Origin: JBBTVO01 sp038063195
Lineage (GTDB): Bacteria; Patescibacteriota; Microgenomatia; Levybacterales; UBA12049
NCBI GenBank assembly: GCA_038063195.1
Contig: JBBTVO010000003.1
Coordinates: 7,462 to 71,461 of the forward strand
Direction: 5' to 3'
Length of the DNA stretch: 64,000 bases
Position 1 is the first letter of the stretch, and each line of letters opens with the position of its first letter. Of this stretch, positions 16,551 to 23,516 are shown in pieces. The position numbers and the translations under genes are program-made. The notes under the pieces were generated by a model, which was not told the DNA's origin, did no database searches, and was given only the letters and a program-made list of their open reading frames with translations.

Positions 16551-17657
16551 GTGAATCTTTCTATTGCGATTATCGGATTGCCAAATGTCGGCAAATCCAC
16601 GCTTTTTAACGCGCTCCTTAAGAAACAGTCCACCTTCGCTGAAGCTTCGGCGGGACAAGCAGGCTCTGGGATTGCCCGAGTAGGGAATTACCCATTTACC
16701 ACCATTGAACCAAATGTAGGGATTGTTCCTGTGCCCGATGACAGACTCGAAAAGCTTGCGGAAATTACAAAAGAAGAAGAAGGAATGCAAAATTTGCCTC
16801 CCATAAAACCTGCAATTGTAAAATTTATCGATATTGCGGGGCTCGTAAAAGGCGCGTCTCAGGGCGAAGGCCTTGGAAATAAATTCTTATCACACATACG
16901 TGAAGCAGATATTATATGTCACGTCCAGAGATATTTTAAGGATCCCAACATAGTCCATGTTTCAGATGAGCCCAAGCCTCAAGATGATAAAATAACTATC
17001 AACACCGAACTTATTTTGGCAGATCTTGAGACTCTTATCAAGCAGCTTCCGCCAAGAAAAACCACAAAAGAGGATAGAATTCGCTGGCAGGTAATAGTAA
17101 CTCTTCGGAACGAGCTTAATAACGGAATTTTGGCAAAAGACGTAAAGCTTACAGAGGAAGAAAAGGAAATGGCAAAAAATCTCAATCTTATTACAGCAAA
17201 GCCCACTTTTTTCATCGCAAATGTAGGAGAAGAAGATCTTAAAAAAGATTTTGGAAAAGATACTATTGCGGTAAGTGCTAAGACCGAAGCAGAACTTGCG
17301 GAGCTATCTGCCGGTGAACAGAGAGAATACTTAAACAGTTTAGGATTAAAACAATCTGGACTCGAGAGAGTAATTGAGAAAGGTTATGAAATGCTTGGAC
17401 TAATTTCATTCCTCACGGCAGGAGAGAAAGAAGTGCGGGCGTGGACCATAGAAAAGGATATGAATGCGGTCGATGCCGCGGGAGTAATTCATACTGATTT
17501 TTCCAAGAAATTTATAAAGGCGGAAATTGCGGCTTATCACGAATTTGTCGAAAATAACGGATGGAGAGGAAGTAGGGCGAATGGTAAAACCCGCTTTGAA
17601 GGCCGCGATTACATCATGCACGACGGCGACGTGGTGGAGTTTAAAATAGGAAGCTAA
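16551..17657 (+). CDS. ychF: Ribosome-binding ATPase YchF (OBG family)
   Basis: The 368-residue protein has the full YchF layout: G1 GLPNVGKST (9-17), YPFTTIEPNVGIVPVPD, G3 DIAGLVKGASQGEGLGN, and the C-terminal TGS domain (AWTIEKDMNAVDAAGVIHTD). The family hydrolyses ATP and acts at the ribosome. The start is GTG 16551, six bases after TATAAT (16539-16544). Between the P-loop helix and YPFTT lies an extra stretch, FAEASAGQAGSG, encoded by a palindromic repeat that normal YchF proteins lack. Confidence 0.95.
   Translation: MNLSIAIIGLPNVGKSTLFNALLKKQSTFAEASAGQAGSGIARVGNYPFTTIEPNVGIVPVPDDRLEKLAEITKEEEGMQNLPPIKPAIVKFIDIAGLVKGASQGEGLGNKFLSHIREADIICHVQRYFKDPNIVHVSDEPKPQDDKITINTELILADLETLIKQLPPRKTTKEDRIRWQVIVTLRNELNNGILAKDVKLTEEEKEMAKNLNLITAKPTFFIANVGEEDLKKDFGKDTIAVSAKTEAELAELSAGEQREYLNSLGLKQSGLERVIEKGYEMLGLISFLTAGEKEVRAWTIEKDMNAVDAAGVIHTDFSKKFIKAEIAAYHEFVENNGWRGSRANGKTRFEGRDYIMHDGDVVEFKIGS
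16629..16662. repeat. Palindromic insert inside ychF
   Basis: The sequence contains CGCTGAAGCTTCGGCG, an imperfect palindrome centred on AAGCTT, followed by GGACAAGCAGG. It is read in frame and adds about 12 residues in a surface region just before the conserved YPFTT motif. Confidence 0.75.
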
Positions 17658-18304
17658 GCTTTATTGGGGTTCCTTGAAATTCTAGTAACTATGCTTAAAA
17701 GTTGAGGTGATAACGGGAATCTTTGCAATCTTAATCCTGCTTTTTCTCTTTCGGTCTCCCTTCTTACCAGCTCGCCCTTACGATAATTTTCAACAAATGT
17801 TGGTCTTGATTCTTCAAGAATTTCGTCTGACTTAAATACCCAATCTATATCTACACCAGCTCTTTCGAAAAGATATTCAGCTCTTTTAAGATGAAAGCCG
17901 ACAGTGAGTAATCCCATGTTTTTATAACCTTTGTCCTTCTGTATCCGTTTAAATTTACTTGCGTTCGTCCATGTATCCAATGATTCCTCCTCGAGTAGCA
18001 CATCCTCATCAGGAATAGATGGGAAAATTCTAAGGAGTTGTCTTTTCATTGCTTCTGCCTCCGAAGGAACATTTTTGCCGGAAGTATGGCCGGTAGAAAA
18101 TATAATTTTTCCAGTCAGGCCTGCTTTATAAATTATTCCAGCAGCAAGAACATTGATTCTTGAATGAGGACTTAGATTGAATCTTTGATTTCTCACTCTC
18201 TCCGGAGTCCAATCTACGCCTATATTTTTTCCAAGTACGACAAGGGGATCCATTTTGCCTTGAAGTTCTGCCTCGAGTCGCGCTCGCGTTTCTGGCCTCA
18301 TCAT
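17654..18304 (-). CDS. DUF218 (YdcF/SanA-like) protein
   Basis: The protein of about 216 residues contains VVLGKNIG, IIFSTGHTSGKNVPSEAEAM and EEESLDTWTNASKFKRI, the conserved blocks of DUF218 (YdcF, ElyC, SanA). Those proteins bind nucleotides or affect envelope carriers; the role here is unknown. No signal peptide is seen. ATG 18304 follows TATAAT (minus strand, 18313-18318) by eight bases, with TTGACA 17 bases further up. Its end overlaps the end of ychF by four bases on the opposite strand. Confidence 0.85.
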   Translation of the reverse strand: MMRPETRARLEAELQGKMDPLVVLGKNIGVDWTPERVRNQRFNLSPHSRINVLAAGIIYKAGLTGKIIFSTGHTSGKNVPSEAEAMKRQLLRIFPSIPDEDVLLEEESLDTWTNASKFKRIQKDKGYKNMGLLTVGFHLKRAEYLFERAGVDIDWVFKSDEILEESRPTFVENYRKGELVRRETEREKAGLRLQRFPLSPQLLSIVTRISRNPNKA

Positions 18305-18349
18305 AGGCACAGATTATATCCCGGATTATAAGATTTGTCAAATGATATA

Positions 18350-18378
18350 TTGCAATTTTGAGGCTCAGATGGTAGGAT
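18350..18378 (+). promoter_or_regulatory. Probable promoter of rpsF-ssb-rpsR
   Basis: TTGCAA (18350-18355) and TAGGAT (18373-18378) are 17 bases apart and lie just before the structured rpsF leader. Unlike most promoters here, this one leaves a 5' leader of about 40 bases. Confidence 0.45.
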
Positions 18379-18385
18379 TAGAAAA

Positions 18386-18418
18386 CTCCCCGCCGCTGCG
18401 ATTGCAGCTTTGAAGGAG
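18386..18418 (+). promoter_or_regulatory. Candidate S6:S18 autoregulatory leader
   Basis: CTCC (18386-18389) can pair with GGAG (18415-18418), the ribosome site of rpsF. Between them are CCG triplets and a small hairpin, CTGC-GATT-GCAG. A stem with an unpaired CCG next to a hairpin, placed over the rpsF start, is the known form of the S6:S18 binding site in many bacteria. Binding would hide the ribosome site when S6 and S18 are in excess. Confidence 0.55.
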
Positions 18419-18425
18419 CAAGCTT

Positions 18426-18857
18426 ATGCGAGCGTACGAATTAATACTTATTCTGCGTCCAACTCTCAAGGACGAGGAGCGAAAAAAATTAGTCAGCACG
18501 GTTAAAGATTTTCTGGGAAAGCCGGAGGTTGTTAAAGAAGATGACTGGGGGCAGAAAACCCTTGCCTACATGATAAAGAAAGAAACCTCAGGTCATTACA
18601 CCCGTCTTATGCTTGAGATGGAGACAGATATTCCGCAGGATTTTGAGAAAAGGCTAATAACTCATGACGGTATTTTAAGACATTTATTTCTAAGGAGAGA
18701 AGAGAATGAGAAGAAGCCAAGTGTAAAAGCAGAAGCTCCAAAAGCTATGGCTTCAAAACCCTCCGCTTCCGCCAAGGTTCCAACGGACAAGGCCAAAAAA
18801 GCAGCATCAAAGCCCACAAAGCAAAAGCAAAAACCAATAAAACAAAAAAGTAACTAG
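18426..18857 (+). CDS. rpsF: Ribosomal protein bS6
   Basis: The 143-residue protein starts MRAYELILILRPTLKDEER, contains WGQKTLAYMIKKETSGHY, and has a Lys/Ala/Pro-rich C-terminal tail of about 45 residues beyond the usual fold. bS6 binds bS18 and 16S rRNA in the small subunit. GAAGGAG lies six bases before the ATG. It begins the classic rpsF-ssb-rpsR cluster and may be controlled by the leader at 18386. Confidence 0.95.
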   Translation: MRAYELILILRPTLKDEERKKLVSTVKDFLGKPEVVKEDDWGQKTLAYMIKKETSGHYTRLMLEMETDIPQDFEKRLITHDGILRHLFLRREENEKKPSVKAEAPKAMASKPSASAKVPTDKAKKAASKPTKQKQKPIKQKSN

Positions 18858-18880
18858 TCGCTAGTTGCTAATCGCTATTT
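18854..18880. repeat. 7-base periodic array before ssb
   Basis: CTAGTCG, CTAGTTG, CTAATCG and CTATTTT follow one another with a strict seven-base period, filling most of the gap between rpsF and ssb. Related CTAGT arrays occur at 36268, 38073 and 45197. Confidence 0.75.
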
Positions 18881-18893
18881 TAACTATTTTATT

Positions 18894-19442
18894 ATGGCAA
18901 GAAGTCTAAACAGAGTTCAAATTATCGGAAACCTTACGCGCGATCCCGAGCTTCGATATACTCCCAACGGCACAGCGGTATGCTCATTTTCAGTCGCGAC
19001 CAATAGGAATTGGACGACAGACTCAGGCGAGAAAAAAGAAGACGTAGAATTCCACAGGGTGGTTGCGTGGAATAAGCTTGCCGAAATCTGCTCACAGTTT
19101 TTGTTAAAGGGAAGAAAAGTTTATATTGAAGGCCGGCTTTCCACAAGGTCATGGAACGCGCAGGACGGAACTCAGAAAAGTACGACTGAAATTATTATTA
19201 CCGATATGATACTTCTTGATTCTAGAAGAACAGAGGAAGAAAAGATTGACGAAGGTGCTTCATCTGCCTCGCCGGAGGATATTAATGAGTCACAGAGAAA
19301 ATCCGCCAAAGCAAAAGAAGTAAAAGAAAAGAAAGAAGACCTGCCTGCTCGCCTCGATTCGGCGGAGCGGGCCGGCAAGGCAGGAAAAAAGGAAGAAGAA
19401 ACGGCCGAGGAAGAGATTTCCCCCGATGATATTCCCTTTTAA
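18894..19442 (+). CDS. ssb: Single-stranded DNA-binding protein
   Basis: The 182-residue protein has an N-terminal OB fold (MARSLNRVQIIGNLTRDPEL, then VEFHRVVAWNKLAE and KVYIEGRL) and the typical acidic tip DDIPF that recruits partner proteins. The linker is Lys/Glu-rich and contains an extra in-frame palindromic insert (LPARLDSAERAGKAG). It lies between rpsF and rpsR as in most bacteria and acts in replication and repair. Confidence 0.96.
   Translation: MARSLNRVQIIGNLTRDPELRYTPNGTAVCSFSVATNRNWTTDSGEKKEDVEFHRVVAWNKLAEICSQFLLKGRKVYIEGRLSTRSWNAQDGTQKSTTEIIITDMILLDSRRTEEEKIDEGASSASPEDINESQRKSAKAKEVKEKKEDLPARLDSAERAGKAGKKEEETAEEEISPDDIPF
19340..19384. repeat. 45-bp palindromic insert in the ssb linker
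   Basis: CCTGCCTGCTCGCC at the left and GGGCCGGCAAGGCAGG at the right are imperfect complements around CGATTCGGCGG. The whole element is read in frame within the disordered linker of SSB, where an insertion is easily tolerated. Confidence 0.75.
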
Positions 19443-19446
19443 ATTA

Positions 19447-19549
19447 GTAAATAGATACTAGTTAATAGATAATAGTTGTAAAAACACCTACGAATTGGTA
19501 AAATGATGTCTTACTGGTATCTAGTATCTAATTTCTATTATCTATTTTT
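19447..19549. repeat. Inverted periodic arrays before rpsR
   Basis: An array built of ATAGATA, CTAGTTA, ATAGATA and ATAGTTG is followed about 40 bases later by TATCTAGTATC and CTATTATCTATTT, its complement. Together they could form a long hairpin just before the rpsR ATG. No ribosome site is visible. Confidence 0.65.
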
Positions 19550-19551
19550 TT

Positions 19552-19794
19552 ATGGCAAGAAAAAGGTCAAGAATAAAAGTTATCAGAGTAAAAGAAGCGT
19601 GCTACTTCTGTAAAAACGAAAAGAGCCCTTCGTACGGCGACGTCTCAACGCTTAGGAGATTTTTGAGCGAAAGGAATAAAATCCTATCCCGGGCCCGAAG
19701 CGGTGTTTGCTCCAAGCATCAGCGTGATCTTTCAAAGAGTATTAAGCACGCAAGACATTTGGCACTTTTGCCTTTTACGGCAAATGAAATGTAA
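19552..19794 (+). CDS. rpsR: Ribosomal protein bS18
   Basis: The 80-residue protein contains CYFCKNEKSPSYGDVSTLRR and KHQRDLSKSIKHARHLALLP, the bS18 core. It binds bS6 and 16S rRNA in the small subunit. The N-terminal CYFC pair is a zinc-type motif found in many bS18 proteins. Third gene of the rpsF cluster. Confidence 0.95.
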   Translation: MARKRSRIKVIRVKEACYFCKNEKSPSYGDVSTLRRFLSERNKILSRARSGVCSKHQRDLSKSIKHARHLALLPFTANEM

Positions 19795-19796
19795 AA

Positions 19797-19838
19797 TTAA
19801 CTTATAACTTATAACTAATAACTTATAACTAATAACTA
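19797..19838. repeat. 7-base periodic array (ACTTATA/ACTAATA)
   Basis: Units of ACTTATA and ACTAATA repeat with a seven-base period up to six bases before the next start codon. It fills the whole gap after rpsR. Confidence 0.75.
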
Positions 19839-19843
19839 CACTT

Positions 19844-20602
19844 ATGACTTCACTGTCCATAAAACTCGAAAATGGCTTTTCTCCAAAAGTAAAAGCAGGT
19901 GACAAAGTCGCAGTCGGACAGCTTTTGGCTGAAAAAAGCATCAAAGGCACTGACCACGAGATTCATATTGCGAGACTTCTTGAAGTTCCTCCCCAAATTT
20001 CTTCAAAATTTGTTATCAAAAGACCCGGCGACCGTGTAGGACAGGGCGCTATAGTTGCTGTAAAAAAAGGTGCACTTGGAATGGGAGGCAAAAAAGCTGT
20101 AAGTCCTATTGAAGGGACTGTTTTTAAATTCGAAAACGAGACAGGAATTTTGACAATAAGGTCATCTACTGAGTCTCAAATAGAAAATTTATTCTCACCA
20201 GTTGATGGAGAAGTTGCGGTATGCGATAATGAGAAAATTACTATAAAAACCCAGAAGGGAGTAATTGCCGCAAGTGTTGTTTTGGGTGTAGGCAGTTTTG
20301 AAGCAGAGCTGTATGTGGTAAAAGGTGATGAGGTAAGCTCGGCCGATTTGAAAAGTGACCTTAAAGGAAAAGTTGTCGTAGGCAAATCCCTGGACAGGGA
20401 GGTAATTGCCAAATCCCTGGGGCTTGGCGCAAAAGGTGTTATAGGAGGAAATATAAACGAGGAAGATATTGCCGATCTTAAAGCACGGATGACCAGGACT
20501 CCAATATTTGTAGTGAGTGATGAGGATATTGAAAAGATAATAAAGTCAGATGGAAAGAAGATATATCTTGATACGGAAAAAAAGACTTTAATCTCACAAT
20601 GA
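19844..20602 (+). CDS. Unknown protein with barrel-sandwich-like repeats
   Basis: The 252-residue protein has no recognised name. Its first part, VKAGDKVAVGQLLAEKSIKG, and two later stretches, RPGDRVGQGAIVAVKKGALG and SPVDGEVAVCDNEKI, look like barrel-sandwich (biotinyl/RnfC-type) folds. The C-terminal part, ILKSLGLGAKGVIGGNINEED-like, is alpha/beta. No membrane segment is seen. It overlaps the ctpA start by four bases, so it may work with that protease. Confidence 0.7.
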   Translation: MTSLSIKLENGFSPKVKAGDKVAVGQLLAEKSIKGTDHEIHIARLLEVPPQISSKFVIKRPGDRVGQGAIVAVKKGALGMGGKKAVSPIEGTVFKFENETGILTIRSSTESQIENLFSPVDGEVAVCDNEKITIKTQKGVIAASVVLGVGSFEAELYVVKGDEVSSADLKSDLKGKVVVGKSLDREVIAKSLGLGAKGVIGGNINEEDIADLKARMTRTPIFVVSDEDIEKIIKSDGKKIYLDTEKKTLISQ

Positions 20603-21867
20603 ACAAAACACGGAAACTTCAGTTCATAATATTAATTTTAATAACTTTTTTCCTTGGGTACTTTATAGGAACTTCAAAGATAAGCGTTGACTGGAAAAAT
20701 TACAAACCCACTCTTTCTGTTACAAGCAAAGAGCCTCCGGCGGGAGTCAGTGCCGACTTTTCAAATTTCTGGGCAGTATGGCAGGGAGTAAATGATAAGT
20801 ATTATGACAAGACAAAAGTCGATCCCCAAAAGATGCTCAATGGCGCAATTTCGGGAATGCTCGGAGCGCTTGATGATCCATTCACGCTTTACCTTCCGCC
20901 TGTTTCAAATAATGATTTTAAGCAGGGAATGGCAGGTGAGTTCTCGGGAATAGGTGCTGAGCTTGGAACGCGCGATAACAAGATTGTTGTTATCTCGCCG
21001 CTCTCGGACAGTCCTGCAATCAAAGCGGGTGTGAAACCGGAAGACATGATCCTTAAAGTTGACGGAGCATCGACTCAGGGATGGACTCTTTCTCAAACTG
21101 TGAGTAAAATCAGGGGTCCTAAGGGAACTTCTGTCACGCTTAATATTCAGCACAAAGATTCTAAGACCGCAATCGATGTAAAAATAGTAAGAGGTGTGAT
21201 TACAGTAAAAAGTATTGACGGATATGTAAAGAAAATAAAGGATGTTACAGGAATTAAAATGACTGATTCAATTAAAGCCGGCGGAGAAAAAGAAATTATG
21301 TATCTTAAGCTTTCCCAATTTGGTGATAAGACCAATTCAGACTGGGAGGCTCTAATAAACCAGCTGAATTTAAAAGTCCAGAATAATCCAAATTTCAAAG
21401 GAATTATTCTAGACCTTCGGAACAATCCCGGAGGTTATCTTACAGATGCCGCATTTATCACGTCAGAATTTATAGAGAAAGGTCAGCCTGTGGTAATGCA
21501 GGAAGAAAGCGGCGGAGGAAGGACTAAGCTCAATGCGGACAGACGCGGACTTCTTCTTACCCAGCCGCTTGTAGTTCTTATAAATAAAGGAAGCGCTTCG
21601 GCAAGCGAGATAGTTTCAGGAGCGCTCCGTGACTACAAAAGAGCAAAGCTTGTGGGAGAGACATCTTTTGGAAAAGGTACTGTCCAGCAGGCACAGGATT
21701 TGGGCGGGGGTGCCGGAGTCCATATAACTATTGCCAAATGGCTTACTCCAAAAGGTACATGGGTGAATGGCAAAGGTCTTGACCCTGACATAAAAGTTAC
21801 ACCCGACACTAAGGATCAGGCCCATGACCTACAGCTTGAAAAAGCCATAGAAGAACTGCTAGAATAA
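20599..21867 (+). CDS. ctpA: Carboxy-terminal processing protease (S41)
   Basis: The 422-residue protein has an N-terminal membrane segment (7-23), a PDZ domain (about 105-190, GEFSGIGAELGTRDN then IKAGVKPEDMILKVDG) and an S41 serine-protease domain. The catalytic serine is in NKGSASASEIVSGAL and the lysine in GETSFGKGTVQQ. It trims or degrades extracytoplasmic proteins. The overlap with the upstream gene indicates coupling. Confidence 0.94.
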   Translation: MNKTRKLQFIILILITFFLGYFIGTSKISVDWKNYKPTLSVTSKEPPAGVSADFSNFWAVWQGVNDKYYDKTKVDPQKMLNGAISGMLGALDDPFTLYLPPVSNNDFKQGMAGEFSGIGAELGTRDNKIVVISPLSDSPAIKAGVKPEDMILKVDGASTQGWTLSQTVSKIRGPKGTSVTLNIQHKDSKTAIDVKIVRGVITVKSIDGYVKKIKDVTGIKMTDSIKAGGEKEIMYLKLSQFGDKTNSDWEALINQLNLKVQNNPNFKGIILDLRNNPGGYLTDAAFITSEFIEKGQPVVMQEESGGGRTKLNADRRGLLLTQPLVVLINKGSASASEIVSGALRDYKRAKLVGETSFGKGTVQQAQDLGGGAGVHITIAKWLTPKGTWVNGKGLDPDIKVTPDTKDQAHDLQLEKAIEELLE

Positions 21868-21903
21868 CCCGCTCATTTCTTAAAATTTAAAATTATTTTG
21901 TTC

Positions 21904-21933
21904 AAATACTAATATACTAGTATATTAGTATTT
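21904..21933. terminator. Perfect 30-bp AT-rich palindrome after ctpA
   Basis: AAATACTAATATAC and its exact complement flank a central TAG/CTA step; the whole 30 bases form a perfect palindrome centred on ACTAGT. It lies 37 bases after the ctpA stop. It could act as a hairpin terminator, though no T-run follows, or as a binding site. Confidence 0.5.
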
Positions 21934-22009
21934 ATAGCTTAGATTTTGGGATCGGTTTCTGTATGTTTTTTTGTTGGCTAAAACATTCTATTTTTAATAT
22001 AATACTAGG

Positions 22010-23053
22010 ATGATAAAGAAGAATGTTTTACTATCGGGTTTTTCAAGCTACAAGATTGGCGGTCCTGCGAAATATTTCGCAGAGATAGGAAACGAGAAAG
22101 ATTTAATAGGAGTTTTTAAAAACCCCGAGGTGGCGAAGCTGTTCCACCTCCCAGGTGGTAAAGGCGTAGTTGTCTTGGGTGGCGGTACCAATGTTCTTAT
22201 TGATGACAAAGGATATGATGGATTAGTCATCTTAAACAAAATTAAACACATAAAAAGAGACGGTTCAGATGTTATCGCCGGCTCAGGTGTTCAGATTGAA
22301 GATTTACTCAATTTTTGTATAGAAAATTCTCTGTCCGGCCTTGAGTGGGCAGGAGGACTGCCGGGAACTTTGGGCGGGGCAGTGCGGGGTAATGCCGGAG
22401 CATTCGGGGGAGAAATGAAAGACGTTGTAGTTAAAGTTACGAGTTTAAGATTTGATTTTAAGCCTACAAGCGAACTTGCAAGGTCGGACCTTGTCAGCCG
22501 AATTGCAAGGTCGGACCTTGTCAGCCGAAATCCTGCAACCTCGCAGGTTGGAAGAGAGATTCGGATAAGAAATAAAGACGAGTGCTCGTTTGGTTATAGA
22601 AATAGTGTTTTTAAATCACAGGTTTCCGATGAAATTATCACAGAGGTGGTTTTAAATTTAAAAAAAGGCGATAGGGAAGCGATTAGGAAGCAAATTGAGG
22701 AAAAAATAAATTACAGGAAAGAAAGGCACCCCAGTCTTGTAAATGAGCCAAATGCAGGGAGCACCTTCAAAAATATTCCAATAGAAAATCTACCAAAAGC
22801 TGTGGCTGAAGAATTTAAAGATAAAATCAAGACTGATCCGTTTCCAGTACTTCCTGTAGTTAAGTTAATCGCAGGAGCGGGGATGACCGGACAAAGAGCG
22901 GGAAACATAGTAGTGTCTCCTATACACCCAAATTATTTAGTAAATATCGGAAAGGGAACTTCTCGGGATGTTTTAAGTTTAATAGATAGAATAAAAAAGG
23001 CGGTGAAAGAAAAATACGGGGTAGAATTAGAAGAAGAAATAACATTAGTTTAA
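22010..23053 (+). CDS. murB: UDP-N-acetylenolpyruvoylglucosamine reductase
   Basis: The 347-residue protein has the FAD-binding VVVLGGGTNVLIDDKGYDGL, the loop GGLPGTLGGAVRGNAGAFGG, GYRNSVFK, and NAGSTFKN with the proton-donor serine of type II MurB. It reduces the enolpyruvyl group in peptidoglycan precursor synthesis. Between about residues 152 and 182 it carries extra sequence from tandem palindromes (ARSDLVSRI twice, then NPATSQVGR); another palindrome-like patch lies at 22128-22159. TATAAT (21998-22003) ends six bases before the ATG. Confidence 0.95.
   Translation: MIKKNVLLSGFSSYKIGGPAKYFAEIGNEKDLIGVFKNPEVAKLFHLPGGKGVVVLGGGTNVLIDDKGYDGLVILNKIKHIKRDGSDVIAGSGVQIEDLLNFCIENSLSGLEWAGGLPGTLGGAVRGNAGAFGGEMKDVVVKVTSLRFDFKPTSELARSDLVSRIARSDLVSRNPATSQVGREIRIRNKDECSFGYRNSVFKSQVSDEIITEVVLNLKKGDREAIRKQIEEKINYRKERHPSLVNEPNAGSTFKNIPIENLPKAVAEEFKDKIKTDPFPVLPVVKLIAGAGMTGQRAGNIVVSPIHPNYLVNIGKGTSRDVLSLIDRIKKAVKEKYGVELEEEITLV
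22476..22529 (+). repeat. 27-bp tandem repeat with palindromic core in murB
   Basis: Two identical 27-base units lie head to tail (22476-22502 and 22503-22529), each with the palindrome AAGGTCGGACCTT. Because 27 is a multiple of three, each adds nine residues without shifting the frame. A further palindrome (CAACCTCGCAGGTTGG) follows at 22536. The AAGGTCGGACC core also occurs in the reductase gene at 36301-36993. Confidence 0.9.
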
Positions 23054-23086
23054 TTAACCTAATTAATCTAATTGACCTAATTTCTA
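23052..23086. repeat. 9-base periodic array before four-helix gene
   Basis: TTAACCTAA, TTAATCTAA and TTGACCTAA repeat with a nine-base period, starting in the murB stop codon. The complementary array lies at 23462-23499, after the four-helix-bundle gene. Confidence 0.7.
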
Positions 23087-23090
23087 AACA

Positions 23091-23450
23091 ATGACTAAAA
23101 AATCCAATACAAAATATGACCTCGAAGAAAGAACCGCAAAGTTGGGAGAAGATATTATTAAATTTTGTAAAAAAATTCCAAGAGGACCAGTAACGGATCC
23201 ATTGATTAATCAATTGGTAAAATGCGGAACAAGCGTTGGTGCCAATTACTGCGAAGCGGATGATGCTGAGAGCAAACAGGATTTCAGGCATAAAATTGGT
23301 ATTTGTAAAAAAGAATCTCGGGAAGCAAAGCATTTTCTCAGAATGATTGAGACTGCAGTGCCTGTACTAAAAGAAGAGATAAGGCCATTATGGCAGGAAG
23401 CAAAAGAATTAAACTTGATTTTTAATTCAATTTATATAAAAGTTAGATGA
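23091..23450 (+). CDS. Four-helix-bundle protein (S23/IVS-ORF family)
   Basis: The 119-residue protein contains VKCGTSVGANYCEADDAESK, the signature of the four-helix-bundle family first seen as the ORF of 23S rRNA intervening sequences. Relatives form barrel-like oligomers and are widespread, but their function outside retroelements is unclear. The gene lies between two arrays of nine-base units in opposite orientation (23052 and 23462), which could pair around it. Confidence 0.9.
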   Translation: MTKKSNTKYDLEERTAKLGEDIIKFCKKIPRGPVTDPLINQLVKCGTSVGANYCEADDAESKQDFRHKIGICKKESREAKHFLRMIETAVPVLKEEIRPLWQEAKELNLIFNSIYIKVR

Positions 23451-23461
23451 TTGGGACCTAT

Positions 23462-23499
23462 TTAGGTTAATTAGGGTAATTAGTGCAATTAGGTCAAGT
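23462..23499. repeat. 9-base periodic array after four-helix gene
   Basis: TTAGGTTAA, TTAGGGTAA, TTAGTGCAA and TTAGGTCAA repeat every nine bases. They are the complement of the array at 23052-23086, so the two arms bracket the four-helix-bundle gene. Confidence 0.7.
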
Positions 23500-23516
23500 T
23501 GCTCCTTAAGCGAAGC

